From an uncultured Clostridia bacterium (lineage in GTDB: Bacteria; Bacillota; Clostridia; Christensenellales; Borkfalkiaceae), in assembly GCA_947625025.1 (NCBI GenBank), contig CANQMQ010000001.1, forward strand, positions 1-64,000: 64,000 bases of DNA, given 5' to 3'. The translations under genes were made by a program, and so were the position numbers. A model generated the notes under the pieces. It had not been told where the DNA came from and searched no databases. It was given only the letters and a program-made list of their open reading frames with translations. This document shows, piece by piece, positions 50,993 through 58,395 of the stretch (positions are counted from its first letter, which is position 1; the number at the start of each line of letters is the position of its first letter).

Positions 50993-51349
50993 TCAGTTGA
51001 CGGGGTATATGCTCACCGCATTCTTCTGTAGGTTGAGGGCGGTGCAGGTGATCTCGAGGAGCTTGGAGCGAAGTAAAAATCCGTCCTTGCCCGTAAAGAG
51101 CACCACGGCCCCTATGGCGGCGCCGTCCTCTTCCGTGATCATCACCGAGACGTCCTCCACGCCCTCCACTTTCTCAAGGAGCTCGGAAAGCCTTGCCTCC
51201 TGCGAAGTCGGGGTGTATGTACTCGAATCGGGTTTGACAAAGACCTTGTATGAGACGAGAAGCAGGATGAGTGCCAAAATACATACAAGGACGATGCGGA
51301 CGGTGCGATTTTGAAAGAATTCCCGCACACGGGAAAGGGAAACCGTCAT
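50993..51349 (-). CDS. spoIIIAG: Stage III sporulation protein AG
   Basis: 118 residues, short for SpoIIIAG (Bacillus about 230). A membrane helix (RIVLVCILALILLLVSYKVFV) then a ring-building motif domain (ARLSELLEKVEGVEDVSVMIT). Forms the large ring of the A-Q channel. The insertion that forms the beta-crown in Bacillus is absent. Start by the 4-bp overlap with spoIIIAF. Confidence 0.9.
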   Translation of the reverse strand: MTVSLSRVREFFQNRTVRIVLVCILALILLLVSYKVFVKPDSSTYTPTSQEARLSELLEKVEGVEDVSVMITEEDGAAIGAVVLFTGKDGFLLRSKLLEITCTALNLQKNAVSIYPVN

Positions 51350-51801
51350 GAGACCTCCACCTCCCCGCCGAATTTTTGCTGTACGCCCTCCTTGACGCGG
51401 GTCATGATATGTATACGCCCGTCCTCGCCGATTATGCCTGAAAGTGTGATACAAATTTTTTTACGGGGGAAGGTGGGCTCTGCGCCCCGCTCCACCCGGA
51501 CTTCCCCCTCCACCCCGAACTGTTCCCGAAGATAGGCCTCGATTTCCCGCTCATCTTGCGTTGCAAGGAGCTCGGCACAGGCCATAAGGTAGCCCTCATC
51601 CTCCGAAATGGCGGCGTTTTCGGAAATTGCAGGCGGTTCCCCCTTCTTCACCCACCCGAAGAGCGGGGCGAGCATGACGGCAAGGATGAAGAGCCGCACC
51701 GTCCCCTTGATAAACTTGCCCGTCTTTCCCGAGGGCGCGATCACCGAAATGACGGCAGAGAGCAGAATGACGCCTGCGATACTTAAAATGTATGCCTTCA
51801 T
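51346..51801 (-). CDS. spoIIIAF: Stage III sporulation protein AF
   Basis: 151 residues. Two hydrophobic segments at the start (YILSIAGVILLSAVISVIAP and KGTVRLFILAVMLAPLFGW) and a soluble C-terminal ring-building type domain (EREIEAYLREQFGVEGEVRV). Component of the mother-cell side of the channel. The start ATG at 51801 overlaps spoIIIAE by 4 bp; a longer frame upstream has no support. Confidence 0.9.
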   Translation of the reverse strand: MKAYILSIAGVILLSAVISVIAPSGKTGKFIKGTVRLFILAVMLAPLFGWVKKGEPPAISENAAISEDEGYLMACAELLATQDEREIEAYLREQFGVEGEVRVERGAEPTFPRKKICITLSGIIGEDGRIHIMTRVKEGVQQKFGGEVEVS

Positions 51802-52994
51802 ACAATTGCCCCCGTGGAGCACACGAGCAGAATGACGGTGAGGAAGTATAAAAAGGCGACGCAGAGGAGAGAAGCGAGGAAGTAGCCGCTGTCCGCGGCG
51901 AGTTTGGATAGAAAGGTGGAGATCTTGCCCCCGACGGGCTCCGTAACCGCCGCACTCAAGCGTAAAAAGAGCTGAAAGGCGGCAAAGAGCAGGAGCGGTT
52001 TTAACACGGTGCCGAGGAGCAGGATGAGGGCAAAGGAGCCGACGGCGTTCTTGATGAGGATGCTCCCCGCGACGACGAGGTCTACCCCGCCCGATAGAAA
52101 TCCCCCCACGATGGGCACAGACCCCGAAATCACGTACTTTGCCGCACGGAGGGAGATGCCGTCGTACTGCGCCGAGGCGATGCCCTGCACCGTCAAAAAC
52201 AGGCTGAAGAGCCCGAGCGTCAGCCCGATGAGCCACTTAGATACGCTCTTGAAGAGGTCTGCAAGTTTCTCCGTCCGCACGTCCTCCGTAAGATTCCCCA
52301 CAAAGGTGAGCACAATGACGACGACGGTGGACGGCAGAACGACATCCGTAAACAGCGCACACACGCCCCCGCCGAGGAATGCGACCGCCGGGCGGTAGAT
52401 GCCCACCGAGACCGTGCCCCCGCTCGCCGCCATCAGCGTGAGGAGTATGGGCATCAATAGCTCCATTTGGCGCTTCATGCTGTCGATGGCAGAAAACCCA
52501 CATTGGAGCACCCCGATGAGTGCCGCAAGCACCACGGCCCCCACCGAAATGTAGGAGACGAAGTATATTATGTCTGACGTACTACTCTGCAAAATGCTGT
52601 TTTTTACAGAATTGAGGATTCCGCAGAGCAGGGTTACGGCGAGAATTACCGCAAATGCGGGGAGCATCGCCTTCCCCTCCTCCCACACGAAGCCGAGCAC
52701 GGCATCGAAGAGGCTGCTGTACCCCACCGCAAAGTCTCCCGAAATGAGGGAGCGCAGTTTCTCCTTGACCGAGACCCCGCCGTATTCCTTCAGCCCATCC
52801 AAGAAGCTCTGAAGCTCCTCCGTATCGAGGGAATTCAGAAGTTCCTCCACCGTGACGTTGAGCTCCTCGAGCGCCTTCTCCTCCTCTTCGGTGTACGCCG
52901 CGGCCCGTTGGAACTTCGGGGCGGGCGTAAACAGCAGGGAAAGCAGGAACAGCACGGCAAGTAGCGGAAATATTTTACGGCAAAGCGGCTTCAT
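51798..52994 (-). CDS. spoIIIAE: Stage III sporulation protein AE, with an in-frame dispersed element
   Basis: 398 residues, signal peptide then about eight membrane segments. Largest membrane component of the channel. Conserved region GTVSVGIYRPAVAFLGGGVCALFTDVVLPSTVVVIVL and the C-terminal VSGSVPIVGGFLSGGVDLVV block are typical. Residues about 133-144 (SILQSSTSDIIY) are encoded by dispersed element copy 7 and lie in a loop between two membrane helices. Overlaps its neighbours by 4 bp. Confidence 0.93.
   Translation of the reverse strand: MKPLCRKIFPLLAVLFLLSLLFTPAPKFQRAAAYTEEEEKALEELNVTVEELLNSLDTEELQSFLDGLKEYGGVSVKEKLRSLISGDFAVGYSSLFDAVLGFVWEEGKAMLPAFAVILAVTLLCGILNSVKNSILQSSTSDIIYFVSYISVGAVVLAALIGVLQCGFSAIDSMKRQMELLMPILLTLMAASGGTVSVGIYRPAVAFLGGGVCALFTDVVLPSTVVVIVLTFVGNLTEDVRTEKLADLFKSVSKWLIGLTLGLFSLFLTVQGIASAQYDGISLRAAKYVISGSVPIVGGFLSGGVDLVVAGSILIKNAVGSFALILLLGTVLKPLLLFAAFQLFLRLSAAVTEPVGGKISTFLSKLAADSGYFLASLLCVAFLYFLTVILLVCSTGAIV
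52564..52597 (-). repeat. Dispersed palindromic element, copy 7, inside spoIIIAE
   Basis: On minus GCATTTTGCAGAGTAGTACG then TCAGACATAATATA. Read in frame as I-L-Q-S-S-T-S-D-I-I, nearly the same peptide as copy 6 in dxs and in the same frame. Confidence 0.85.
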
Positions 52995-53383
52995 AACAGC
53001 TCCAAAAGGCTCACGATGAGCCTCAAAACGCTCTCCAAAATGGGAATTGCGAGCACCAAGATGAGGATCTTGCCGCAGAATACGAGCTTGTCTGCGAGCG
53101 AATTCTGCCCGAAATCGGAGAGAATGCCCGCACTGAACTCCACGAGGTAGCCGATCCCCACCATTTTGAGAAGAATTTTTACGAGGGAGGAATCGATGCC
53201 CGTCGCCGTTGCGATCTCCCCGAAGATGGCGATGCTTCCCTTGAAGAGCTCGAAGGTGAAGAGAAGCAGGATGATGCTCCCCGCGATCGTAACGGCAAAG
53301 GCGAGTTCGGGCCTCGTCTCCTTCAGGAGAATGGCGGCGACGGCGGTAACGAAGGCGATCCCGACGAGCTGAAAGATGCCCAT
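52991..53383 (-). CDS. spoIIIAD: Stage III sporulation protein AD
   Basis: 130 residues, four hydrophobic segments (for example GIAFVTAVAAILLKETRPELAFAVT and SIILLLFTFELFKGSIAIF). Small membrane protein of the channel base. The motif ILKMVGIGYLVEFSAGILSDFGQNSLADKL is conserved in SpoIIIAD. Overlaps spoIIIAE by 4 bp. Confidence 0.95.
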   Translation of the reverse strand: MGIFQLVGIAFVTAVAAILLKETRPELAFAVTIAGSIILLLFTFELFKGSIAIFGEIATATGIDSSLVKILLKMVGIGYLVEFSAGILSDFGQNSLADKLVFCGKILILVLAIPILESVLRLIVSLLELL

Positions 53384-53386
53384 ACG

Positions 53387-53587
53387 CTAATAGACCCCGA
53401 AGATTTCCTGCACGACCTTGAAGAGGTCCCCGATCATGGTGACGGCGATCGTAAGCACAATGACGAGACCTACGATGGAGACGACGGTTGCGATATCGTC
53501 TCTATCTGATTTTTTGAGGACCTGGCAGACAACCGTAATGATGATGCCGATTGCCGCAAGTTTGAAGATGATGGAAAGTTCACTCAT
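53387..53587 (-). CDS. spoIIIAC: Stage III sporulation protein AC
   Basis: 66 residues, two membrane helices: IIFKLAAIGIIITVVCQVLKK and IATVVSIVGLVIVLTIAVTMI. Size and pattern are exact for SpoIIIAC. Start is MSELSIIF at 53587, overlapping spoIIIAB by 4 bp; the longer upstream frame is a shadow. Confidence 0.95.
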   Translation of the reverse strand: MSELSIIFKLAAIGIIITVVCQVLKKSDRDDIATVVSIVGLVIVLTIAVTMIGDLFKVVQEIFGVY

Positions 53588-54048
53588 ACGATCAGTATCA
53601 CGAAGGCAAGCCCCGCAAGCAGCCCGAGCTTTACATAGAGCTCCCCGCGCGCCTTCGCCTCCTCCTCCGCCTTCTTCTTTTTTTCTGCAAGCCAACCCTT
53701 CTTGGAAGAGAAATACGCCTCCTGCGAGGCGGTATCCCCCTTGCCGAGCATGGAAAAGTAGTTCTCCGTATCCCCCTGCTCCTCCTTCGTGAGGAAGCCG
53801 TGTGCGGGCAGTTCCCCCCTCTTTTGCAGGGCGGATATGAGCTTCTGGAAGTCTCCCGTATACGAATACTCCCTGAGAAACACCTCGAGCGGCTTTCTCG
53901 CATAGGCAAGTTCGGTGAGGTACCGCGCATTGAAGAGCTCGAATTGGGAGAAAAACTTCTTGCGGGAGCGGTATTTCTCTGCCGCGAGGTACCCAAGCGC
54001 CGTGCAGAAGGCGATCATCAGCCCGCAGAGAAGGAGCTTAATCCACAT
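53584..54048 (-). CDS. spoIIIAB: Stage III sporulation protein AB
   Basis: 154 residues. N-terminal helix (IKLLLCGLMIAFCTALGYLAAEKY), a central soluble part related to GspF (ELAYARKPLEVFLREYSYTGDF) and a C-terminal helix (LYVKLGLLAGLAFVILIV). A basic Lys/Glu coiled segment (KKKKAEEEAKARG) precedes the last helix. It overlaps the end of spoIIIAA by 11 bp. Confidence 0.92.
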   Translation of the reverse strand: MWIKLLLCGLMIAFCTALGYLAAEKYRSRKKFFSQFELFNARYLTELAYARKPLEVFLREYSYTGDFQKLISALQKRGELPAHGFLTKEEQGDTENYFSMLGKGDTASQEAYFSSKKGWLAEKKKKAEEEAKARGELYVKLGLLAGLAFVILIV

Positions 54049-54874
54049 CCTCGCCCTCCGCATTCAGGATCTGTTTTACGTTCCCGAGCCCGTCGAGGAG
54101 AATGTACCGCTCAAAAATACGCTCCGTAACCCCCTCGAGGGAGGTGAGGTGGGCGGAGGCGAATACCTTGACGCCCGCCTCGATGGCACGGCGCACGGCG
54201 GGGTAATCGGAGGGAAGCAGTTCATCGGTCACAATGACGTCCGGCCGCATCGCACGGATGCCCGCCGTAAAGGCAGTGAGCTTGTCCGCAAACCGTATGA
54301 CATCCGCCGTTGCCCCGAGGTCCCCTGCGGAGAGCTCCCCCCGCTCATCGCAAACGAGGAGGTTGCAGGCAGTCTTTGTTGAGACGAGGCGGCAGAGTTC
54401 ACGCAGAATAGTCGTCTTGCCCTCCCCGGGCGGCGCCATAATGAGGAGGGATACGGGCCCCGCTTCGAGGCAGACCCTGTAAATTCGGTCCGCACAGCCG
54501 TGAATTTCATGCGGGATGCGGATACAGAGGGAGGTGACATCCCGCACCGTATGCACCCTTCCGCCCTCCGTAACGGCGGTGCCCGCCACGCCCACCCGCT
54601 CCCCGTACCGTGCGGTGACGAACCCGCTCCTCATTTGCTCTTCGACGGCGTAGACGGAGTAATCGCTTGCGGCAAACAGGGCCTCCTCCACCTCTTTCTT
54701 TGTGGGAATGAGCGCCCCGCTCTCCCCGCATATGCCCGACGGCCCGAGGTAGACATAGCGCCCGCCCACGTTTGCCCGCAGGGGCTTGCCCGCACGGATG
54801 CGGAGCTCGTAGAGCAGGTTGAGGTTGACATGCCGCACGGCATCCGCAAGGCGGGGCGGGAGGAAATTCAGCAT
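54038..54874 (-). CDS. spoIIIAA: Stage III sporulation protein AA, ATPase
   Basis: 278 residues. Secretion-type ATPase that powers the forespore feeding channel. N-terminal HVNLNLLYELRIRAGKPLR, central SGFVTARYGERVGVAGTAV, P-loop MAPPGEGKTTILRELCR, DERGELSAGD and VIVTDELLPSDY (Walker B region). The start MLNFLPPRLADAV is used because the promoter lies just before it; the longer frame upstream crosses that promoter. First gene of the operon AA to AH. Confidence 0.95.
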   Translation of the reverse strand: MLNFLPPRLADAVRHVNLNLLYELRIRAGKPLRANVGGRYVYLGPSGICGESGALIPTKKEVEEALFAASDYSVYAVEEQMRSGFVTARYGERVGVAGTAVTEGGRVHTVRDVTSLCIRIPHEIHGCADRIYRVCLEAGPVSLLIMAPPGEGKTTILRELCRLVSTKTACNLLVCDERGELSAGDLGATADVIRFADKLTAFTAGIRAMRPDVIVTDELLPSDYPAVRRAIEAGVKVFASAHLTSLEGVTERIFERYILLDGLGNVKQILNAEGEDVD

Positions 54875-54880
54875 CGGTTT

Positions 54881-54909
54881 ACTATATGGGACAAGCGCAA
54901 AAAATATGA
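54881..54909 (-). promoter_or_regulatory. Sigma-E promoter of the spoIIIA operon, leaderless
   Basis: On minus TCATATT (54903-54909), 14 bp, CATATAGT (54881-54888), then AAACCG and the ATG. The -35 is an exact match to the Bacillus sigma-E consensus KMATATT, the spacing is exact and the -10 has two changes. No ribosome-binding site. Confidence 0.75.
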
Positions 54910-54910
54910 T

Positions 54911-54974
54911 AGTTCGAATAGCCCGAAGGGCGTTCGGAACACAAAAAAACTTCCCGCCCGTATGGGGCAGGAAG
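54911..54974 (-). terminator. Tandem hairpins and terminator upstream of spoIIIA
   Basis: On minus CTTCCTGCCC, loop CATAC, GGGCGGGAAG, then seven Ts (54942-54974), a strong terminator; next is a hairpin with GCCC/GGGC stem (54911-54938) just before the sigma-E -35 box. Together they should stop read-through into spoIIIA. Confidence 0.8.
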
Positions 54975-55021
54975 AAATACAAATATTCCCGTTTTTGGCG
55001 GCTCATGGGCGCATTTTGTGG

Positions 55022-55027
55022 TATAAT
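55022..55027 (+). promoter_or_regulatory. Extended -10 of the DUF1848 gene
   Basis: TGG then TATAAT (55022-55027), 17 bp before the ATG at 55045, with GAAAGAGG between; no good -35. Confidence 0.55.
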
Positions 55028-55044
55028 ATTTGAAAGAGGCGAAT

Positions 55045-55980
55045 ATGATCATCAGCGTCGGCAACAGGACGGATCTCGTTACATATTACAGCGATTGGCT
55101 CTTCGAACGCTTTCGGGAGGGCATGGCGTATTCACGCAATCCCCTCTTCCCGAGCCGCATTTCCCAATTCCTTTTAACGCCAGAACTTGTAGACGGCGTC
55201 GTATTCTGTTCCAAAAATTATGCGCCCGTCCTTCCTCGCCTGCAGGAGATCTACGGCCGCTACCGTACCCTCTTCCACGTTACGATCAACGGGTACGGAG
55301 CCGATCTCGAACCCAACTCCCCGCCTGAACAAGAGAAGCTTGCAACCCTTTGCGACCTCGAAAAGCAGGTGGGCCGCGCACGCATCTATTGGCGGTACGA
55401 CCCCATTCTCTGCACGAATGCCTATTCCAAGGCTTGGCACGTCCAAACATTCTCTGCCCTTGCGGAGAAAATTGCTCCCCATGTGGCGGGGTGCATCGTC
55501 AACTTCTGCGAACTCTCCATTGCAATACGGAAGCGCATTCCCGATATTCATGCCCTCATCCGCGCAGAGCGCACGGGGCTTCTCAATGCCTTCCATGAAA
55601 TTGCAGGAAAGCACAAGATGCCCATCCGCCTCTGCTACAATACGGAGGGCGCCACGCCCATTGAGCGCAAGGGCTGCGTGACCCTTGAGGATATCGGAAG
55701 GGCAAACGGCTGCACCTTCCCCGAGATCAGGCATGAGGGCAACCGCAGGAGCTGCCTCTGCATCGTTTCCCGCGACCTCGGCGCCTACGATAGCTGCCCC
55801 GCGGGGTGCCTCTACTGTAATGCCAACCGCACCGATGCGCAGGTTCCCATCAATTTTGCCAAGCACGACGTCCACTCTCCCCTGCTCATCGGAAACGTCA
55901 TGGAGGGTGATATCGTTCTCACGAGCAGGCAGGAGAGCTACCTTCCGAGAAACAATCGGCAAATTTCATTCTTCGACTAA
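55045..55980 (+). CDS. DUF1848 family protein, possible radical or metal enzyme
   Basis: 311 residues. Matches DUF1848: starts MIISVGNRTDLVTYYSDWLFER, then GVVFCSKNYAPVLPRL, RARIYWRYDPILCTN and the C-terminal CPAGCLYCNAN with a Cys-x3-Cys-x2-Cys arrangement plus Cys in SCLCIVSRD. The Cys cluster suggests an iron-sulfur centre, and the family is sometimes linked to radical chemistry, but no function is proven. Alone on the plus strand between minus-strand genes; convergent with the methyltransferase. Confidence 0.85.
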   Translation: MIISVGNRTDLVTYYSDWLFERFREGMAYSRNPLFPSRISQFLLTPELVDGVVFCSKNYAPVLPRLQEIYGRYRTLFHVTINGYGADLEPNSPPEQEKLATLCDLEKQVGRARIYWRYDPILCTNAYSKAWHVQTFSALAEKIAPHVAGCIVNFCELSIAIRKRIPDIHALIRAERTGLLNAFHEIAGKHKMPIRLCYNTEGATPIERKGCVTLEDIGRANGCTFPEIRHEGNRRSCLCIVSRDLGAYDSCPAGCLYCNANRTDAQVPINFAKHDVHSPLLIGNVMEGDIVLTSRQESYLPRNNRQISFFD

Positions 55981-55984
55981 AAGA

Positions 55985-56010
55985 GCGCCCGCTATCGAAC
56001 GGGCGCATCC
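55985..56010. terminator. Shared terminator between DUF1848 and the methyltransferase
   Basis: GCGCCCG (55985-55991), loop CTATCGAA, CGGGCGC (56000-56006). The T-run is better on the minus strand (TCTTTTA), so it mainly ends the methyltransferase unit. Confidence 0.7.
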
Positions 56011-56889
56011 TCATTTCTTTTGCAGTTTTGCGACGAAGAAGCCTTCGTAGAGCGGAGACGGGCAGACGGTAACCGTCCCTTCGAGGGTAGGAAGTGTGGG
56101 GATCCCCTCAAACGGTTGGATGGGCACGAGTTCTGCGGGGGAAGTTTTCAACACCCTTTCCACGACGTTCCCGTTCTCTTCGGGGAATACCGAGCAGGTG
56201 GAATACACGAGCGTTCCTCCCTTTTTCAGGAGTTTTATGGCCTTTTGAAGCAGTTTCCCCTGCGAAATAGCGCACTTTTTCACAAAGTCCGAAGTAATTC
56301 TTGCTAAGAGATCGGTGCACGTTCCGCTTCCGCTGCAGGGAGCATCGAGCAAAATCTTGTCGAAGGAGAAGAACTCGCTGAGGGTGAGGGCATCCTGATG
56401 GAGGGCGGTAATGCGGGAAGCGCCCTGCCGTGCGAAGTTGAACTTCATCCGTTCAAAGCGTACCCCATCCCGTTCGCAGGCCGTAACGAGCGCCCTGCCC
56501 TCGGAGAGGGTGAAGAGTTCGAGCGTCTTTCCGCCCGGGGCGGCCGTCATATCGAGAACGCTCTCCCCCGCCTGCGGGTCTAAATACAGGGGCGGGAGCA
56601 TGGAAGAGAGGCTCTGCAAATAAATTTTGCCCTCTTCATAGATGGGAAGCTTGCTTATCCTCTCCCCGCCCTCTTCAAGGATGAGGGCATCATCGTACCA
56701 ATCTACGCTTCGGAAGGCGATGCCCGCTTCGGAGAGTACGGAAAACACCTCGGGGAGCGTCGTCCTCAAGGTGTTGATGCGCATTGTTACGGGGCGGCGC
56801 ACGTAGCCGTCCGCAATTGTATCCGCAAGGCCGCCATACGCGGCCGTAAGGAGAGTTTTCAGTTCGTTCACGGGATGAGTTTGAGCCAT
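56011..56889 (-). CDS. RsmB/NOP2-type RNA cytosine-C5 methyltransferase, short form
   Basis: 292 residues, without the RNA-binding NusB or PUA domains of RsmB and RsmF. SAM motif VLDMTAAPGGKTLELFTL, then LLDAPCSGSGT and STCSVFPEENGNVVERVL; the two Cys (in APCSG and STCS) are the catalytic pair. It methylates cytosine in rRNA or tRNA; target unknown. The ATG at 56889 overlaps the flavodoxin gene by 22 bp; a GTG at 56871 (overlapping its stop) is an alternative start. Follows flavodoxin in one unit. Confidence 0.9.
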   Translation of the reverse strand: MAQTHPVNELKTLLTAAYGGLADTIADGYVRRPVTMRINTLRTTLPEVFSVLSEAGIAFRSVDWYDDALILEEGGERISKLPIYEEGKIYLQSLSSMLPPLYLDPQAGESVLDMTAAPGGKTLELFTLSEGRALVTACERDGVRFERMKFNFARQGASRITALHQDALTLSEFFSFDKILLDAPCSGSGTCTDLLARITSDFVKKCAISQGKLLQKAIKLLKKGGTLVYSTCSVFPEENGNVVERVLKTSPAELVPIQPFEGIPTLPTLEGTVTVCPSPLYEGFFVAKLQKK

Positions 56890-57341
56890 TCCCTGATATC
56901 CGAATCGGGCGTCACCTGCATGTTGCCCGAGAAGAGCACGTTGAGAACGGGCGCAACATCCGCCCCGCGGAGCGCCTTGCGGAACTCACTCGGGGTGCGG
57001 CCGAGCGTCCCCTCGTTGGTGGCGAACGGGAACACTTTCATGTCCTTCCAGGATTTGCCCTGCATGAAGCTCTTCATCGCGGGAGAATAGGTAGACCACC
57101 AAACGGGCGTGCCGAGAATGACGGCATCGTATTTGGTGAAATCGATACGGTAGGGCTGGAGCTGGGGAAGATACCCCGTCTTGACCTCCTTCTGGCCAAG
57201 GCCCAAAAGGACGTCGCGGTCGTCGGGATATGCCTTCACCGTCTTGATCTCAAGCACGTCCGCCCTGAGGGCGCGCGCAATTTTACGGGCGACGGAGCGG
57301 GTATTCCCTCCGAGCGAATAGTAGACGACGAGTTTTTTCAT
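56868..57341 (-). CDS. Flavodoxin
   Basis: 157 residues. FMN phosphate loop YYSLGGNTRSVARKIA at the N-terminus, then LGTPVWWSTYSPAMKSFMQ around the isoalloxazine ring and FATNEGTLGR. Electron carrier, or flavodoxin-type oxidoreductase, in the cytosol. Good GGAGG site. Its promoter contains a perfect palindrome across the -10 box, so it is probably under specific redox or metal control. Confidence 0.93.
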   Translation of the reverse strand: MKKLVVYYSLGGNTRSVARKIARALRADVLEIKTVKAYPDDRDVLLGLGQKEVKTGYLPQLQPYRIDFTKYDAVILGTPVWWSTYSPAMKSFMQGKSWKDMKVFPFATNEGTLGRTPSEFRKALRGADVAPVLNVLFSGNMQVTPDSDIREWLKLIP

Positions 57342-57359
57342 GGCATTTTCCTCCGCACA

Positions 57360-57396
57360 GTGTTATTATAACACACTTGCGTGTAAATGTAAATAT
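57360..57396 (-). promoter_or_regulatory. Flavodoxin promoter with 15-bp palindrome
   Basis: On minus TTTACA, 17 bp, TATAAT. GTGTTATTATAACAC (57360-57374) is a perfect 7-1-7 palindrome across the -10 box. This 7-1-7 layout is shared with Fur-family boxes, but the sequence is not a known one. A second dyad ACACGCAAGTGT lies in the spacer. Confidence 0.7.
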
Positions 57397-57447
57397 CCAA
57401 AAATAAATTTTTTCACAAATTTTTTGTAGATTTTTCGAGGTTGTCAC

Positions 57448-58392
57448 TCAGAAGAAGGTGGCTACTTCCTGCTCGGGCGCCTCCGCATATTCGATTGCCG
57501 AGGCCTTGAGCACGGGCCCCTTCTGCCCGTAGACGGGATGGTAGGCGATGTCGATACGGGCCGTCACCATGATCCAATCCCGTGTGCGGAGGGGCAGGTT
57601 GGAGGCATGCAGGCAGACGAGGCCGCTGTATGTGATATCCGCCTCGCAACATGTCATGATGTGCCGCCCCACGACGATCGTCCCCTTCTTGAGCTTGCGG
57701 TCGATCGCCACCAGGCCCTTGAACCGCACCACTTTCCCGTCATACTTCTCGGTCTCCTCCACGAGGTCGCGGTAGAAGAAGGCGAAGTCGCCGTCTGCGA
57801 TCTCCACAATGGGAGCCTCGATATCGAAGGGAAGGGGATCCTTGATGTCGTCGTACTCCGCCGAACCGTCGGGCGATTCATAAACGATCCCAGGCCTCCT
57901 CGAGACGGCACGGATGATTTTGTGAAATTCGAGCTTATCATAAGCGGGCTGAAAGCGGTTGAATACCACCATATCCGCAAACTGCACCTTATCAAAGACG
58001 AGTTGGCGCATGTTTTGGTTGTAGCTCAAAAAGCTCGAAGAATCGAAGAACGTCATAACTTGGGCCACCGCCCAGCCATCCGGCATCGCTTCAAAGAAAT
58101 CGTTTACGGTGCGCATGCCGTTGTATTCCACGACGACGCGCTCGGGACGGTGCTGCTTTTGAAGGAGGGTGAGCGTCGCGAGGGACATTTGCTCCTGAGG
58201 GAGCACTTCTACCGCAAAATCCTGCACGGCGAAGCGGGAGGGATCGTATTCCTCCTCCCCCTCTTCCAAGACGAGAAGGAGGGTACGTTCCCTCCCCTCA
58301 TCGAAGCGCGGGTCCTCAAAGGTCTCCTGAATGAACTTGGTCTTCCCCGCATCCAAAAATCCGAGGAAGAGATAGACGGGTATTTCTCTCAT
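57448..58392 (-). CDS. CobW-like GTPase fused to a DUF1980-like (YcgQ C-terminal) domain
   Basis: 314 residues. N-terminal P-loop FLGFLDAGKTKFI as in CobW/UreG-type NTPases, with FFDSSSFLSYN and ADMVVFNR further on; the C-terminal 110 residues (KVVRFKGLVAIDRKLKKGTI ... MTCCEADITYSGLVC) match the end of TIGR03943/YcgQ proteins, including the MxCC motif. YcgQ works with a permease in metal handling, so a role in metal delivery is likely. Next to a CobW protein with a His-rich tract; 3-bp gap. Confidence 0.82.
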   Translation of the reverse strand: MREIPVYLFLGFLDAGKTKFIQETFEDPRFDEGRERTLLLVLEEGEEEYDPSRFAVQDFAVEVLPQEQMSLATLTLLQKQHRPERVVVEYNGMRTVNDFFEAMPDGWAVAQVMTFFDSSSFLSYNQNMRQLVFDKVQFADMVVFNRFQPAYDKLEFHKIIRAVSRRPGIVYESPDGSAEYDDIKDPLPFDIEAPIVEIADGDFAFFYRDLVEETEKYDGKVVRFKGLVAIDRKLKKGTIVVGRHIMTCCEADITYSGLVCLHASNLPLRTRDWIMVTARIDIAYHPVYGQKGPVLKASAIEYAEAPEQEVATFF

Positions 58393-58395
58393 AAC

